Assembly (NCBI GenBank): GCA_025352915.1
Contig: JANXSA010000381.1
Location: forward strand, 1 to 6,390
Source: Rhodospirillales bacterium
Lineage (GTDB): Bacteria > Pseudomonadota > Alphaproteobacteria > Acetobacterales > Acetobacteraceae
Direction of reading: 5' to 3'
Length of the DNA: 6,390 nt
Part shown: positions 4,989-6,390 of the stretch, in pieces
Layout of the letters: the number at the start of each line of letters is the position of its first letter
Position numbering within the stretch: position 1 is the first letter of the stretch
Translations under genes and position numbers: made by a program
The notes under the pieces: generated by a model
The model's database searches: none
Told to the model about the DNA's origin: nothing
The model's input: only the letters and a program-made list of their open reading frames with translations

Positions 4989-6390
4989 ATGAAACGCCGC
5001 AGCCTGCTCAAGGCCGGGCTCGCAGCCGCCATCCCATTTGCCGCCATGCCGTTGGCCACCCCCGCCATCGCCCAGCCGGTGCCGACCCTGCGCTTCATCC
5101 CGCAGGCCAACCTGACCTCGTTCGACCCAGTCTGGACCACCGCCACGGTGACCGCCAATCACGGCTTCTACGTCTATGACTCGCTCTACAGCACCGACGC
5201 CGAGGGCCGCCCGCAGCCGCAGATGGCCGAGGGCCATACCGTGTCCGATGACGGCCGCATTTGGCGCTTCAAGCTGCGCGACGGGCTGATGTTCCACGAC
5301 GGCGAGCGCGTGCGCGCGATCGACTGTGCTGCCTCCATGGCGCGCTGGGCGAAGCGCGATCCGTTCGGCCAGATCCTGGATCGCGCGGTCGATAGCTGGG
5401 GGGCGGCGGACGACCGGACGGTTGAGATCAAGCTCAAGAAGCCGTTCCCGCTGCTGCTGGACGCCATCGCCAAGGACGTGCCGCCCTTCGTGATGCCCGA
5501 ACGCCTGGCGCGCACCGATGCCAACACGGCGGTGCGCGAAGTAATCGGCAGCGGGCCGTTCCGCTTCATCCCCGCCGAATACAATTCCGGCAGCCGGGTG
5601 GCGTACGAACGCTTCGACAAATACCTCCCGCGCAACGAGCCCCCGAGCGGCTCGGCCGGCGGCAAGGTGGCGCATTTCGGCCGCGTGGTGTGGAACGTGA
5701 TCCCCGACCCGGCCACCGCGGCGGCCGCCCTGCAAAACAACGAGGCGGATTGGTGGGAGCGCCCGTTGGTCGACCTGATTCCGACGCTGTTGAAAAATCC
5801 GGCGATCCGGGCGGAGGTGACCGATCCGGCCGGGCGGCTGGCGATCATGCGGCTCAACCATCTGCAACCGCCGTTCGACGACATCCGGCTGCGCCGCGCG
5901 GTGCGCGCCAGCGTGCGCCAGGAAGACTACATGCGCGCCAGCCGCGGCGATGACGAAAAACTGTGGACCACCAGCCTCAGCCTCTTCGGACGCCATACGC
6001 CGTATTTCCGCGAGGAGAAGGACCTGATGCCTGGCAGCCTGGATGCCGCACGCGCGCTGTTGAAGGCGGCGGGCTATGACGGGCAGAAGGTGTCGATCAT
6101 CAACCCGACGGATTTCCCCGATATCGGGCCGCTGGGCCAGGTCACCTTCGACACGCTGAAGAAAATCGGTATGAACGTGGAATTGCGGGAAAGCGACTGG
6201 GGTACGGTGATCCAGCGCCGCGCCAGCCGCGAGCCGGTGGACAAGGGCGGCTGGAGCATCTTTCACACCACCGGCCCGGCGCCGGGCTGGGGCTCGCCCG
6301 CCACCACCCTGCTCGCACGCGGCCAGGGCGCGCGCGGCTGGTTCGGCTGGTGGTCGAACGCGCGCGCCGAGGAACTGGTCGAAGCCTGGG
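4989..6390 (+). CDS. ABC transporter substrate-binding protein, family 5 (peptide/opine/sugar type), 3' end outside window
   Basis: The frame stays open from the ATG at 4989 to the window end and gives 467 residues; complete family members are usually near 500-540. AGGGAG seven bases upstream fixes the start. The N-terminus MKRRSLLKAG followed by a hydrophobic stretch and AIA-QP (28/29) is a typical twin-arginine (Tat) signal with a signal-peptidase site, so the mature protein is periplasmic. Family 5 landmarks are LTSFDPVWTTATVTANHGFYVYDSLY (42-67), EGHTVSDDGRIWRFKLRDGLMFHDGE (81-106), GSGPF (186-190), and LRRAVRASV in the second lobe. These proteins hand dipeptides, oligopeptides, nickel, opines or oligosaccharides to a DppBCDF-like importer. 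The permease and ATPase genes would be expected just downstream but are not visible. Pairing with a Gfo/Idh oxidoreductase favours a sugar-like or opine-like ligand over plain peptides (inference). Confidence 0.93.
   Translation, partial: MKRRSLLKAGLAAAIPFAAMPLATPAIAQPVPTLRFIPQANLTSFDPVWTTATVTANHGFYVYDSLYSTDAEGRPQPQMAEGHTVSDDGRIWRFKLRDGLMFHDGERVRAIDCAASMARWAKRDPFGQILDRAVDSWGAADDRTVEIKLKKPFPLLLDAIAKDVPPFVMPERLARTDANTAVREVIGSGPFRFIPAEYNSGSRVAYERFDKYLPRNEPPSGSAGGKVAHFGRVVWNVIPDPATAAAALQNNEADWWERPLVDLIPTLLKNPAIRAEVTDPAGRLAIMRLNHLQPPFDDIRLRRAVRASVRQEDYMRASRGDDEKLWTTSLSLFGRHTPYFREEKDLMPGSLDAARALLKAAGYDGQKVSIINPTDFPDIGPLGQVTFDTLKKIGMNVELRESDWGTVIQRRASREPVDKGGWSIFHTTGPAPGWGSPATTLLARGQGARGWFGWWSNARAEELVEAW

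Noticed and set aside
3819..6266. Very long open frame of 815 codons on the minus strand
   Set aside because: It lies antisense to the oxidoreductase and binding-protein genes, which both have clear family motifs, ribosome-binding sites and operon spacing. The translation is rich in Arg, His, Gly, Ala and Gln with no recognisable domain, as expected from antisense frames in GC-rich DNA where stop codons are rare. Its C-terminal end runs into the AT-rich repeat.

Overview
This window looks like ordinary chromosome from a GC-rich alphaproteobacterium. The GlnA sequence, the DUF1127 protein ending in PFWR, the GcvA-like LysR regulator and the codon use with strong G/C at third positions all fit Rhodospirillales. 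Acetobacteraceae is my best guess for the family, from recall rather than a search. There is no tRNA, rRNA, CRISPR array, transposase or phage gene. Seven protein genes are supported; the first and last run off the window.

Left part (1-1860, plus strand): the last ~85% of type I glutamine synthetase (glnA), closed by a textbook intrinsic terminator, then a lone Uma2-family (DUF820) putative nuclease gene. Middle part (1864-2761, minus strand): a DinB-fold protein that converges on the Uma2 gene with a 7-bp gap, and upstream of it a 72-aa DUF1127 protein. A strong GC hairpin separates these two.

The DUF1127 gene is divergent from a LysR-type regulator (2889-3794, plus). The 127-bp region between them carries two imperfect copies of a T-N11-A dyad 22 bp apart, a plausible operator for the regulator. 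Directly on the lysR stop codon sits an AT-rich, 76-bp nested inverted repeat (3794-3869) that can fold as a stem bearing two hairpins. It is very unlike its surroundings and may be a dispersed genomic repeat that also ends transcription.

Right part (3939-6390, plus strand): a Gfo/Idh/MocA-family NAD(P)-dependent oxidoreductase, followed after 21 bp by a Tat-signal family 5 solute-binding protein of an ABC importer, cut by the window end. The pair looks like the start of an uptake-and-catabolism operon for a sugar derivative, polyol, opine or peptide-like solute. The substrate cannot be read from the sequence, and the LysR gene upstream may or may not control it.

I see no clear undescribed system here. 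The best leads are the nested repeat at 3794-3869 and the paired dyads in the lysR/DUF1127 divergent region.
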